NCBI GenBank assembly: GCA_938009055.1
Contig: CALLIO010000106.1
Span: 1 to 6,595 of the forward strand
Origin: an uncultured Altererythrobacter sp.
GTDB taxonomy: Bacteria > Pseudomonadota > Alphaproteobacteria > Sphingomonadales > Sphingomonadaceae
Direction of reading: 5' to 3'
Length of the DNA: 6,595 nt
Below the pieces are notes generated by a model. That model was not told the origin of the DNA. It worked only from the letters and a program-made list of their open reading frames with translations, and ran no database searches. Both the position numbers and the translations under genes were made by a program. Within the stretch, counting starts at the first letter, position 1. Each line of letters starts with the position of its first letter. Positions 1 to 5,691 of this stretch are shown one piece after another.

Positions 1-31
1 ATGCGCAGTTTTCACTTCCCAAAGCCGCTGC

Positions 32-60
32 ATTATGCAACAGGCTCGCCCCCGTCCCAA
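32..60 (-). promoter_or_regulatory. possible leftward sigma70-type promoter
   Basis: Read on the minus strand, TTGGGA (positions 60-55) and CATAAT (37-32) are separated by exactly 17 bases. They resemble -35 (4 of 6) and -10 (5 of 6) boxes. The -10 lies inside the 11-base inverted repeat TGCATTATGCA (29-39), which could also be an operator-like palindrome. Transcription would run off the left edge, implying a divergent gene outside the window. No gene start can be confirmed: a GTG at 15-13 lacks a clear Shine-Dalgarno sequence. Chance matches of this quality are common, so this is only a candidate. Confidence 0.22.
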
Positions 61-67
61 GCGTGGC

Positions 68-95
68 TTGACGCCGCGCCTGATGCCCGTAATGA
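68..95 (+). promoter_or_regulatory. weak candidate promoter for the tRNA-His transcript
   Basis: TTGACG (68-73) matches the -35 consensus at five of six positions. The best partner, TAATGA at 90-95 with a 16-base spacer, matches the -10 poorly. The bases after it are very G+C rich (96-111), as in the discriminators of stringently controlled stable-RNA promoters. A start near 102 would leave a leader of roughly 54 bases before the mature tRNA. The TAAAAT at 148-153 lies too close to the tRNA 5' end to be its -10 box. Placement is tentative. Confidence 0.18.
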
Positions 96-113
96 GCGCT
101 GCTCGCGCGGAGC

Positions 114-144
114 GTGAAGGATGTGGGCCTTCGCCTTAGAAGGC
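114..144 (+). other. two mutually exclusive hairpins just upstream of tRNA-His
   Basis: GCCTTC (127-132) pairs perfectly with GAAGGC (139-144) around a 6-base loop. The same CCTTC can instead pair with GAAGG at 116-120. With flanking bases that stem extends to 114-120/128-134 and includes one G-T pair. Only one of the two stems can form at a time. The T-poor sequence after the second stem argues against a classical intrinsic terminator. It could be a processing signal for the tRNA precursor, the remnant of an upstream terminator, or chance. No gene was identified in 1-155. A 38-codon frame at 1-117 has no supporting signals. Confidence 0.3.
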
Positions 145-155
145 TTGTAAAATGT

Positions 156-233
156 GGCGATCGTAGTTCAGTTGGTTAGAACGCCGGCTTGTGATGCCGG
201 AGGTCGCGGGTTCGAGTCCCGTCGATCGCCCCA
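156..233 (+). tRNA. tRNA-His (anticodon GTG)
   Basis: The full cloverleaf can be folded by eye. It has an eight-pair acceptor arm (156-163 with 223-230), T8 and A9 at 164-165, and a D stem GTTC/GAAC (166-169/179-182). The anticodon stem CCGGC/GCCGG (184-188/196-200) carries anticodon GTG at 191-193. A five-base variable loop AGGTC follows, then a T stem 206-210/218-222 with loop TTCGAGT, and an encoded CCA at 231-233. Position 156 is the extra 5' G (G-1), pairing with C73 at position 230. This G-1:C73 pair is the histidine identity element read by HisRS. A parse with an ordinary seven-pair acceptor would misplace T8/A9 and break the CCA end, so the His-type structure is well supported. The tRNA is followed after 47 bases by the dehydrogenase start, with no strong terminator between them. 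Confidence 0.97.
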
Positions 234-280
234 CTTTTCCCTCGCCGCTCAATCCGCACGATGCAATGAAGGCAGGGCCA

Positions 281-1345
281 ATGGACGCATTTTGGACAGA
301 ACCCGATTATGATGACCACGAGTTGGTGCAGCTTGTGCGTGATCCGAAACGCGGGCTGACGGCGATTATCGCGGTGCATTCTTCCCATCTTGGCCCCGGT
401 GCGGGTGGAACGCGCGTTTGGCACTATGGCGAACCCAAGGATGCGATGCGCGATGCGCTGCGCTTGTCGCGTGGGATGAGTTATAAGAATGCGATGGCAG
501 GCCTGCCGATGGGTGGGGGCAAGGCGGTCATTCTGGCCGATCAGGACCGCAACAAGACGGAAGCAATGCTGCATGCTTTTGCTGAAAGCGTTGAAGCGCT
601 TGGCGGCAAATATGTGACCGCAGCGGATGTCGGCATCACAGAAGGCGACATTGTCACCATGTCGGCCAAGACAAGCTATGTCTCTGGCCTCCCGCTCGAC
701 AATGGCTCTACCGCTGGCGGGGATCCTGGACCTTATACGGCGCTCGGCATTTATCAGGGTATCAAGGCGGCTGCCAGGCACAGGCTTGGCAAGAACAGCC
801 TGGATGGCGTGCATATCGCGATCCAGGGCACAGGAAGCGTGGGCAGCGGTGTTGCGCGGCTTGCAGCCAAGGATGGCGCGCGTTTGACCTTGGCCGATAT
901 CAATCAGACTGGCGCAAGCGCTCTGGCAGACGAGCTTGGGGGACAAGCCGTTGTCCCTGACGCAATCCTTGCAACTGAGTGCGATGTGCTCAGCCCCAAT
1001 GCGCTGGGCGCAATTTTGAATGATGAGAGCATTGCAGCGCTCAACACGCAGATTGTTGCAGGCGGCGCGAATAACCAGCTCGCCCGCAGCCATCATGGCG
1101 AGCAATTGGCCGAACGCGGAATTCTTTATGCACCGGACTATGTCATTAATGCTGGCGGCATTATCAGTGTGGCGATGGAGTATCTTTGCCGCAGCGAGGG
1201 AACGCCGTGCCTGATAGAGGATGTTGAGGCGCGGATCGGACAAATTCCTCAGCGGCTCGAAGAAATCTGGACAGAATCTGGGTCGAGCGGGCTTCCCTCT
1301 GATGTCATTGCTGATAGAATGGCACAAAAATTAATCGGTCGCTGA
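281..1345 (+). CDS. Glu/Leu/Phe/Val-family amino acid dehydrogenase
   Basis: This 354-residue cytoplasmic enzyme should catalyse NAD-dependent reversible oxidative deamination of an L-amino acid to its 2-oxo acid plus ammonia. Its length is typical of leucine and phenylalanine dehydrogenases. The N-terminal catalytic domain shows GGTR (42-45), the substrate-carboxylate Lys69 in SYKNA, catalytic Lys81 in PMGGGK, and catalytic Asp116 in VTAADVG. The C-terminal Rossmann domain shows GTGSVG (183-188) and Asp206 in ADIN, the acidic residue expected for NAD rather than NADP. Conserved AGGANNQLA (260-268) and YVINAGG (287-293) follow. The reading frame stays open back into the tRNA (191), but the upstream residues are translated tRNA. 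ATG 281 has GAAGG at 268-272, eight bases away; ATG 266 is the alternative and would add five residues. The exact substrate is not settled: at the leucine dehydrogenase pocket position Leu40 this protein has Ala41. Confidence 0.92.
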   Translation: MDAFWTEPDYDDHELVQLVRDPKRGLTAIIAVHSSHLGPGAGGTRVWHYGEPKDAMRDALRLSRGMSYKNAMAGLPMGGGKAVILADQDRNKTEAMLHAFAESVEALGGKYVTAADVGITEGDIVTMSAKTSYVSGLPLDNGSTAGGDPGPYTALGIYQGIKAAARHRLGKNSLDGVHIAIQGTGSVGSGVARLAAKDGARLTLADINQTGASALADELGGQAVVPDAILATECDVLSPNALGAILNDESIAALNTQIVAGGANNQLARSHHGEQLAERGILYAPDYVINAGGIISVAMEYLCRSEGTPCLIEDVEARIGQIPQRLEEIWTESGSSGLPSDVIADRMAQKLIGR

Positions 1346-1352
1346 ATTTCGT

Positions 1353-1385
1353 GGGGCAAATTTTGCCTCAACCATTGCCTTTTTT
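1353..1385 (+). terminator. terminator-like hairpin followed by a delayed T run
   Basis: Eight bases after the dehydrogenase stop, GGGGCAA (1353-1359) pairs with TTGCCTC (1363-1369) around a three-base loop, with one G-T pair. A run of six T lies at 1380-1385, ten bases beyond the stem. The gap between stem and T run is longer than in a standard intrinsic terminator, so termination may be weak or partial. Its position between a complete gene and the start of an operon supports the call. Confidence 0.38.
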
Positions 1386-1391
1386 GCAGTC

Positions 1392-1419
1392 TTGCAGGCG
1401 GGGTTATGGTCTGTAATAG
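1392..1419 (+). promoter_or_regulatory. candidate promoter of the ccm operon
   Basis: TTGCAG (1392-1397) and TAATAG (1414-1419), separated by 16 bases, are the best -35/-10 pair in the gap before ccmC. A start near 1426 would give a leader of about 20 bases. A second TTGCAG sits at 1384-1389, so the -35 candidate is part of a close direct repeat (TTGCAG, two bases, TTGCAG). An alternative pair uses the first copy with TATGGT at 1405-1410 and a 15-base spacer. No recognised regulator site is visible. Some promoter is expected here because the operon begins at ccmC. Confidence 0.3.
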
Positions 1420-1444
1420 CTCAGGCTAAGACGGTAACTGATCG

Positions 1445-2167
1445 ATGCATGGTTTCGCCAATCCCACCCGCTTTTTGAAGCTTGCCAACTGGCTCACGCC
1501 AGCATTGATTGCAGGCGGACTGGTGCTGACTGCGATATCGCTCGTCTGGGGCCTTTTCTACGTGCCGCCAGACCGGTTGATGGGCGAGACTGTGCGTATC
1601 CTCTTCATTCATGTGCCAAGTGCGTGGCTTGGCATGGGCGGATGGACGGCGATTGCGATTTCCAGCCTTGTGTTCCTCGTCTGGAAGCATCCCTTGGCGG
1701 CGCTGGCTGCGCGCGCATCTGCGGTGCCGGGGATGGTCTTTACCGCGCTGTGTTTGATTACAGGATCGATCTGGGGGCGCCCGACATGGGGAACGTGGTG
1801 GGTCTGGGACGGACGGCTGACAAGCATGCTGGTTCTGCTGTTCCTTTACGCAGGCTATATCGCCTTGGCGCAGGCCAGCGCGCGCGACGGCGGCTCTTCG
1901 AAAATTCCGGCGATTTTCGGCCTTATCGGGGCGATCAATATTCCGATCATCAACCGGTCTGTCGTGTGGTGGAATTCGCTCCATCAGCCGCCTAGCTTGA
2001 CCGTAGGCAAAAGTGCGATTGATCCGGCTTTTCTCGTGCCGCTACTGATCGCTGTGATTGGCTTCTCGCTACTTTTTGGCGGGGTCGTGCTTGCCCGAAT
2101 GCGCGCGCTTCTGGCGGAGTTTCAGGCCGAGGCACGTCTGCGCCGTAAAGCGATGGAGGCTGTGTAA
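1445..2167 (+). CDS. ccmC: cytochrome c maturation haem-handling protein CcmC
   Basis: CcmC is an inner-membrane protein of the haem-handling family. It presents haem on the periplasmic side and drives its covalent attachment to CcmE. At 240 residues it has the usual family length, with about six hydrophobic segments (roughly 17-38, 53-80, 93-112, 126-144, 153-172, 196-217). The tryptophan-rich signature WGTWWVWDGRLT lies at 115-126. The two conserved periplasmic histidines that act as haem axial ligands in the family are visible as His56 (FIHVPSAW) and His180 (WWNSLHQP). The start at 1445 matches the typical N-terminus of alphaproteobacterial CcmC, but it lacks a good Shine-Dalgarno sequence (only AGACGG around 1429). 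It is the first gene of the ccm operon. Its stop TAA shares its last base with the ATG of ccmD, and a GGAGG for ccmD lies inside its last codons. No CcmA or CcmB gene precedes it. Confidence 0.96.
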   Translation: MHGFANPTRFLKLANWLTPALIAGGLVLTAISLVWGLFYVPPDRLMGETVRILFIHVPSAWLGMGGWTAIAISSLVFLVWKHPLAALAARASAVPGMVFTALCLITGSIWGRPTWGTWWVWDGRLTSMLVLLFLYAGYIALAQASARDGGSSKIPAIFGLIGAINIPIINRSVVWWNSLHQPPSLTVGKSAIDPAFLVPLLIAVIGFSLLFGGVVLARMRALLAEFQAEARLRRKAMEAV

Positions 2168-2307
2168 TGCGCGAGAATCTCAATCAATGGGACTTCGTGA
2201 TCGCAGTCTATGTGATTGGTATTGCTGGAACGCTGCTGATGGTGGGCTGGGCATGGCAAAGTATGAAGCGGGCAGAAAAGCGCCGCGATGAGGTGAAACG
2301 CAAATGA
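2167..2307 (+). CDS. ccmD: small membrane protein CcmD
   Basis: This frame encodes 46 residues. It begins MRENLNQWDF, continues with one hydrophobic segment (about 11-30), and ends in a strongly basic cytoplasmic tail (KRAEKRRDEVKRK at 34-46). That is the usual plan of CcmD: an N-terminal aromatic/acidic stretch, one transmembrane helix and a charged tail. In System I, CcmD associates with CcmC and the CcmAB ATPase and is needed to release haem-loaded CcmE. Sequence conservation in the family is low, so the call relies on size, topology and its position between ccmC and ccmE. The start is supported by GGAGG at 2155-2159, seven bases before the ATG. Both ends are shared with neighbours: ATG overlaps the ccmC stop by one base, and TGA overlaps the ccmE start as ATGA. 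Confidence 0.9.
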   Translation: MRENLNQWDFVIAVYVIGIAGTLLMVGWAWQSMKRAEKRRDEVKRK

Positions 2308-2792
2308 GCGATAATGGTGGAACGCGCGGGCTCAAGCCCAAGCATCAAAGGCTGGTGCTGGTATCGCTCGCTTTGGTGGCGCTGATCGGGGCAAGCCTGC
2401 TTGCGGTGTGGGGACTGCGCTCGCAAGCCAATTACTTCTACCTTCCTGATCAGCTCGTCGCGTCTCCTCCGCCGGCAGGGCAAGCGATCCGGCTTGGCGG
2501 GATGGTTGCTGAAGGTTCGATCCAGACGATGGGTGATGGCATTACGATTGCTTTTATTGTGACCGATCAGAAAGAGGCGCGGGTTCCGGTCATGTTTAGC
2601 GGAATTCTGCCCGATTTGTTTGTCGAGAATTCCGGCGTAGTGGCCGAAGGAGCGCTTGATGCAAAAGGCGTGTTTCAAGCTGAAAATCTCTTAGCCAAGC
2701 ATGATGAGAATTACGTGCCCAAGGAGCTGCAAGAGATGAGCGAACATCAAGCAGCGAAGATGGCCGAAGAAACCACTTTGGGTCTGGACTAG
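2304..2792 (+). CDS. ccmE: periplasmic haem chaperone CcmE
   Basis: CcmE binds haem covalently in the periplasm and passes it to the CcmF-containing lyase. The protein has 162 residues. A basic N-terminus (KPKHQR at 11-16) precedes a signal-anchor helix (about 17-38), followed by a beta-barrel OB-fold domain (about 43-140). The signature HDENYVP lies at 133-139: His133 is the covalent haem-binding residue and Tyr137 the expected axial ligand. The stretch GILPDLF (100-106) is also typical of the family. The C-terminal tail (141-162) is charged and probably flexible, as usual. The start has GAGGTG at 2290-2295, eight bases upstream, and overlaps the ccmD stop by four bases, which suggests translational coupling. 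The stop is followed six bases later by the ccmF ATG. Confidence 0.97.
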   Translation: MSDNGGTRGLKPKHQRLVLVSLALVALIGASLLAVWGLRSQANYFYLPDQLVASPPPAGQAIRLGGMVAEGSIQTMGDGITIAFIVTDQKEARVPVMFSGILPDLFVENSGVVAEGALDAKGVFQAENLLAKHDENYVPKELQEMSEHQAAKMAEETTLGLD

Positions 2793-2798
2793 AGCGCG

Positions 2799-4748
2799 AT
2801 GTTGGCAGAACTTGGTCTCGCCGCATTGTGGCTTTGTGCTGCATTGGCTGTGCTGCAATTGGTGGGCGGCGCGCTCGCCCAGCGTGACGGCAGCGGAGAG
2901 CTTGCAGCACTGGTTAGGCCAGCGGCCATTGTGCAGGGCGTGCTCGCCATGTTCGCCTTCCTTATGCTGCTATGGGTCTTTGCGATCACCGATTTGTCGG
3001 TAAAGCTGGTCGCTACCAATTCGCATTCGATGAAGCCTCTTATTTTCAAGCTCTCGGGCGCTTGGGGCAATCACGAAGGGTCGATGCTGCTGTGGGTCAC
3101 GGTGATGGCGATGGCAGGCGGTTTGATTGCATTGGTTGAAAAGCGCTTGCCGGAAAAAACCATGCAGGCGACTTTGGCGGCGCAAGGTTTTGTCGCGCTT
3201 GGCTTCTATGCGTTTCTAATCCTCAGCTCCAACCCGTTTGAACGCCTGCCTTTGCCGGCGGTTGAGGGGCAAGGGCTTAACCCTCTGCTGCAGGATATCG
3301 GGCTCGCCTTCCATCCGCCCACGCTGTATTTTGGCTATGTCGGGCTTTCGGTGGCCTTCAGCTTTGCAGTCGGCGCCTTATTGACCCGCCAAGTGACGCC
3401 CGAATTTGCGCGCGTCATGCGGCCTTGGGTGCTGGGCGCTTGGGTGTTCCTGACGCTGGGGATCACAGCGGGCAGCTATTGGGCTTATTACGAGCTGGGC
3501 TGGGGCGGCTGGTGGTTTTGGGACCCGGTTGAAAATGCTTCGCTTATGCCGTGGCTTGCTGCGACTGCATTGCTCCATTCAGCCAGCGTTCTGGCCGCGC
3601 GCGATGCGTTGCGGACGTGGACGATCATGCTGGGCGTCGTCGCTTTCTCGATGAGTATGGTTGGCACTTTCCTCGTGCGCTCTGGCATTCTTACCAGCGT
3701 TCACGCCTTTGCAGTCGATCCAGAGCGCGGCAGCTTCATTTTGATGTTGTTGACGCTGTATATCGGCGGCGCATTGGCAGTCTTTGCTGTGCGCGCTGGC
3801 TCGATTGCAGAAGGCACTCGGTTCAAGGCATGGAGCCGCGAAGGCGCGCTCGTCTTTAACAATGTGATGCTTTCAGCGATCCTTGGGATCGTGCTGCTCG
3901 GCACTCTCTATCCGCTTCTGACCGAAGCTTTTGACGTGCGCGTGTCGGTCGGGCCGCCATACTTCAATCCCGTCGGTGCGATCTTCACCATCCCGATGCT
4001 GCTGGTCATGGGCGTTGGGCCCTTGCTGCGCTGGCGCGGGGATAGCTGGGAACGGTTGAAATGGCCGATCATAACCATCAGCGCGATCATCGCTGTGGTT
4101 GGACTGTTGGTGCTTGTCTTCGGCGATGTAACGGTTCTGCCCTTGCTTGGCCTCGCGATTGCAGCGGGTCTGGCAATAGCGGCATTTTTGCCTTTGAGAG
4201 GGCGCAATCTGCGCCGCGTTCCCATCGCGACATGGGGCATGGTGATCGCGCATTTCGGCATCGCTGTCTCGCTGTTCGGCATGGCGAGCGAAACCGCCTT
4301 TACGCAAGAGAAACTGGCTGCTGTTTCTCCGGGCGGAAGCGAGCAAGTGGGTGATTGGAACATCAAGCTGGAAAGCGTTGATCCCGTTGCAGGGCCAAAC
4401 TGGACAGCATTGGAGGCGCGGTTGTTTGTTTCGCGCGGTTCAGAGAAGCCTGCGCTTGTCACACCGCAGGCGCGCAATTTCTGGGCACCGCCGCAGCAGA
4501 CGACTGAAAGCGCTTTGCTGACCCGTTGGGACGGTCAGTTTTACGCTGTCCTCGGCGATCAGGCAGAGGATGGCCGCTGGCAATTGCGGCTGTGGTGGAA
4601 GCCCTTTGTGACCTTGATCTGGTATGGCGGATTGCTGATTGCGCTGGGCGGAGTTTTCGCCATCATTGGTCGCGTGCGCAGCGATTTGCGCCGCCGTGCT
4701 GGCGAAGAAGATAATGAAGGCAATAGCCCCGAATGGGAGCAGGCCTGA
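2799..4748 (+). CDS. ccmF: cytochrome c haem lyase subunit CcmF
   Basis: CcmF is the large inner-membrane core of the haem lyase that takes haem from holo-CcmE, reduces it and ligates it to apocytochrome c with CcmH and CcmI. It has 649 residues, close to the usual length, and many transmembrane segments. GAWGNHEGSMLLW lies at 88-100. The WWD motif WGGWWFWDPVEN is at 235-246. The four conserved histidines fall at His172 (FHPPTLY), His260 (LLHS), His302 (VHAF) and His485 (AHFG), with spacing like that described for the family. A periplasmic domain occupies about 500-600, followed by a last membrane helix (about 604-624) and a charged tail. The start gives a normal CcmF N-terminus (MLAELGLAALW) but only a weak ribosome site (AGAG). 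It is the only gene of the operon separated from its upstream neighbour. Its stop TGA overlaps the ccmG ATG by one base. Confidence 0.97.
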   Translation: MLAELGLAALWLCAALAVLQLVGGALAQRDGSGELAALVRPAAIVQGVLAMFAFLMLLWVFAITDLSVKLVATNSHSMKPLIFKLSGAWGNHEGSMLLWVTVMAMAGGLIALVEKRLPEKTMQATLAAQGFVALGFYAFLILSSNPFERLPLPAVEGQGLNPLLQDIGLAFHPPTLYFGYVGLSVAFSFAVGALLTRQVTPEFARVMRPWVLGAWVFLTLGITAGSYWAYYELGWGGWWFWDPVENASLMPWLAATALLHSASVLAARDALRTWTIMLGVVAFSMSMVGTFLVRSGILTSVHAFAVDPERGSFILMLLTLYIGGALAVFAVRAGSIAEGTRFKAWSREGALVFNNVMLSAILGIVLLGTLYPLLTEAFDVRVSVGPPYFNPVGAIFTIPMLLVMGVGPLLRWRGDSWERLKWPIITISAIIAVVGLLVLVFGDVTVLPLLGLAIAAGLAIAAFLPLRGRNLRRVPIATWGMVIAHFGIAVSLFGMASETAFTQEKLAAVSPGGSEQVGDWNIKLESVDPVAGPNWTALEARLFVSRGSEKPALVTPQARNFWAPPQQTTESALLTRWDGQFYAVLGDQAEDGRWQLRLWWKPFVTLIWYGGLLIALGGVFAIIGRVRSDLRRRAGEEDNEGNSPEWEQA

Positions 4749-5272
4749 TGCGCTGGACGCTGTGGCTGCCCCTGATGCTGTTTGCCGGCTTTGTAGGTCT
4801 GGCAGGTTATCAGCTGACCCAGCCCAAGGATGAGTTTGTCGAAAGCAAAATGGTGGGCAAGCCGTTACCAGCCTTCGACCTTAGGCCTGCCGCATTGAAC
4901 CGGCCCGGTGCGTCCTTGGCTGATTTTCAGGACGGCAAACCCAAATTGCTCAACATCTGGGCGAGCTGGTGCCTGCCCTGCATTGCAGAGGCTCCGCATC
5001 TTGAGCGGTTGAAAGAGCAAGGCGTTGAAATTGTTGGCGTGGCGATCCGCGATCGGCCCCAAGACGTAGCGCGGTTTTTAGACCAGCACGGCAATCCCTA
5101 CGCGCGGATCGGAGCTGATGATGTGTCTGCGATCCAGCTAGAGATTGGCTCGTCCGGCGTGCCCGAAACCTTTGTCATCGATGGCCAAGGGGTTATCCGC
5201 CACCAGCATATCGGTGATGTCCGCGCGAGCGATGTGCCGATGCTGATGCAAAAGCTGGAGGAAGCGCGATGA
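4748..5272 (+). CDS. ccmG: periplasmic thiol:disulfide oxidoreductase CcmG (DsbE)
   Basis: CcmG is a membrane-anchored thioredoxin-like protein that supplies reducing power to the apocytochrome c CXXCH cysteines, directly or through CcmH. The chosen start gives 174 residues. A single N-terminal anchor (about 4-21) precedes a thioredoxin fold with the active site WCLPC at 74-78. The cis-proline loop GVPETFVID is at 137-145 (Pro139). The ETF sequence after the cis-Pro is characteristic of CcmG rather than general thioredoxins. An in-frame ATG at 4733 would add five residues. ATG 4748 is preferred because GGAG (4736-4739) stands eight bases upstream and the TGATG overlap with ccmF fits the operon pattern. 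The stop overlaps the ccmH start by four bases (ATGA), and GGAGG for ccmH lies at 5257-5261. Confidence 0.95.
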   Translation: MRWTLWLPLMLFAGFVGLAGYQLTQPKDEFVESKMVGKPLPAFDLRPAALNRPGASLADFQDGKPKLLNIWASWCLPCIAEAPHLERLKEQGVEIVGVAIRDRPQDVARFLDQHGNPYARIGADDVSAIQLEIGSSGVPETFVIDGQGVIRHQHIGDVRASDVPMLMQKLEEAR

Positions 5273-5691
5273 AGCGTCTGCTCATCTTGTTGGCGGTGCT
5301 GTTCGCTATGCCTGTCTTGGCTCAACAAAGCCTGCCACCAGCACCGCTCGCCTATCAGCAATTGGATGATCCAGGCCAAGAGGCTGCGGCGCAAGAGCTG
5401 ATGGAAACGTTGCGGTGCCTCAAATGCCAGTCACAAAGCATCGCCGACAGCGATGCGCCAATGGCAGGCGACATGCGCCATCAAGTGCGCAGCCGCATTC
5501 AGGCGGGTGAGAATCCGGAAGCAATCCGCCAATGGCTGGTGGAACGCTATGGCGATTATGTCAGCTATGACCCCAAGGTCAGCTCGACCACATGGCCGCT
5601 TTTCGCCGTTCCCTTGGCGCTCTTTGCTCTCGTGGGATTGGTTTTGTGGCGGCGGATGGGCAAAAGAAGCGAAGAAGGTGACGCGTCATGA
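5269..5691 (+). CDS. ccmH: apocytochrome c thiol-reductase / lyase subunit CcmH
   Basis: This is the short, stand-alone form of CcmH (CycL type), with 140 residues. It reduces apocytochrome c thiols in the periplasm and takes part in the CcmFHI lyase. A cleavable signal peptide covers 1-18 (VLA before QQ). The three-helix periplasmic domain contains the signature LRCLKCQSQSI, with Cys50 and Cys53 forming the RCXXC redox pair. RYGDYVSYDP (93-102) is also typical. A membrane anchor (about 109-127) and a short basic tail finish the protein. In Escherichia coli the CcmH protein is fused to a TPR domain; here that part is the separate gene ccmI, overlapping by four bases (ATGA) and in a different frame. 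The start has GGAGG seven bases upstream. Confidence 0.96.
   Translation: MKRLLILLAVLFAMPVLAQQSLPPAPLAYQQLDDPGQEAAAQELMETLRCLKCQSQSIADSDAPMAGDMRHQVRSRIQAGENPEAIRQWLVERYGDYVSYDPKVSSTTWPLFAVPLALFALVGLVLWRRMGKRSEEGDAS

Noticed and set aside
1..117. 38-codon frame starting at the first base
   Set aside because: It has no visible upstream region, its peptide has no recognisable feature, and the same stretch is open in another frame. It is not enough to call a gene.
148..153. TAAAAT as the -10 box of the tRNA promoter
   Set aside because: It lies three bases before the mature tRNA 5' end, so transcription would start within the tRNA.
206..233. tRNA 3' half as an integration (att) site
   Set aside because: No second copy of the tRNA 3' sequence and no integrase appears in the window. 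The neighbouring genes are core metabolism.
191..280. N-terminal extension of the dehydrogenase starting inside the tRNA
   Set aside because: The extra residues (such as VAGSSPVDRPTF) are translated tRNA 3' half, a well-known artefact. A better start with a Shine-Dalgarno sequence exists at 281.
176..1327. 383-codon open frame on the minus strand opposite the dehydrogenase
   Set aside because: It covers exactly the region of a strongly supported + strand enzyme, and its end is antisense tRNA. It shows no domain, and long antisense frames are common in G+C-rich coding DNA.
4733..4747. Earlier ATG for ccmG at 4733
   Set aside because: It adds five atypical residues and would place the GGAG ribosome site inside the gene. 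ATG 4748 has ideal spacing and the TGATG overlap.
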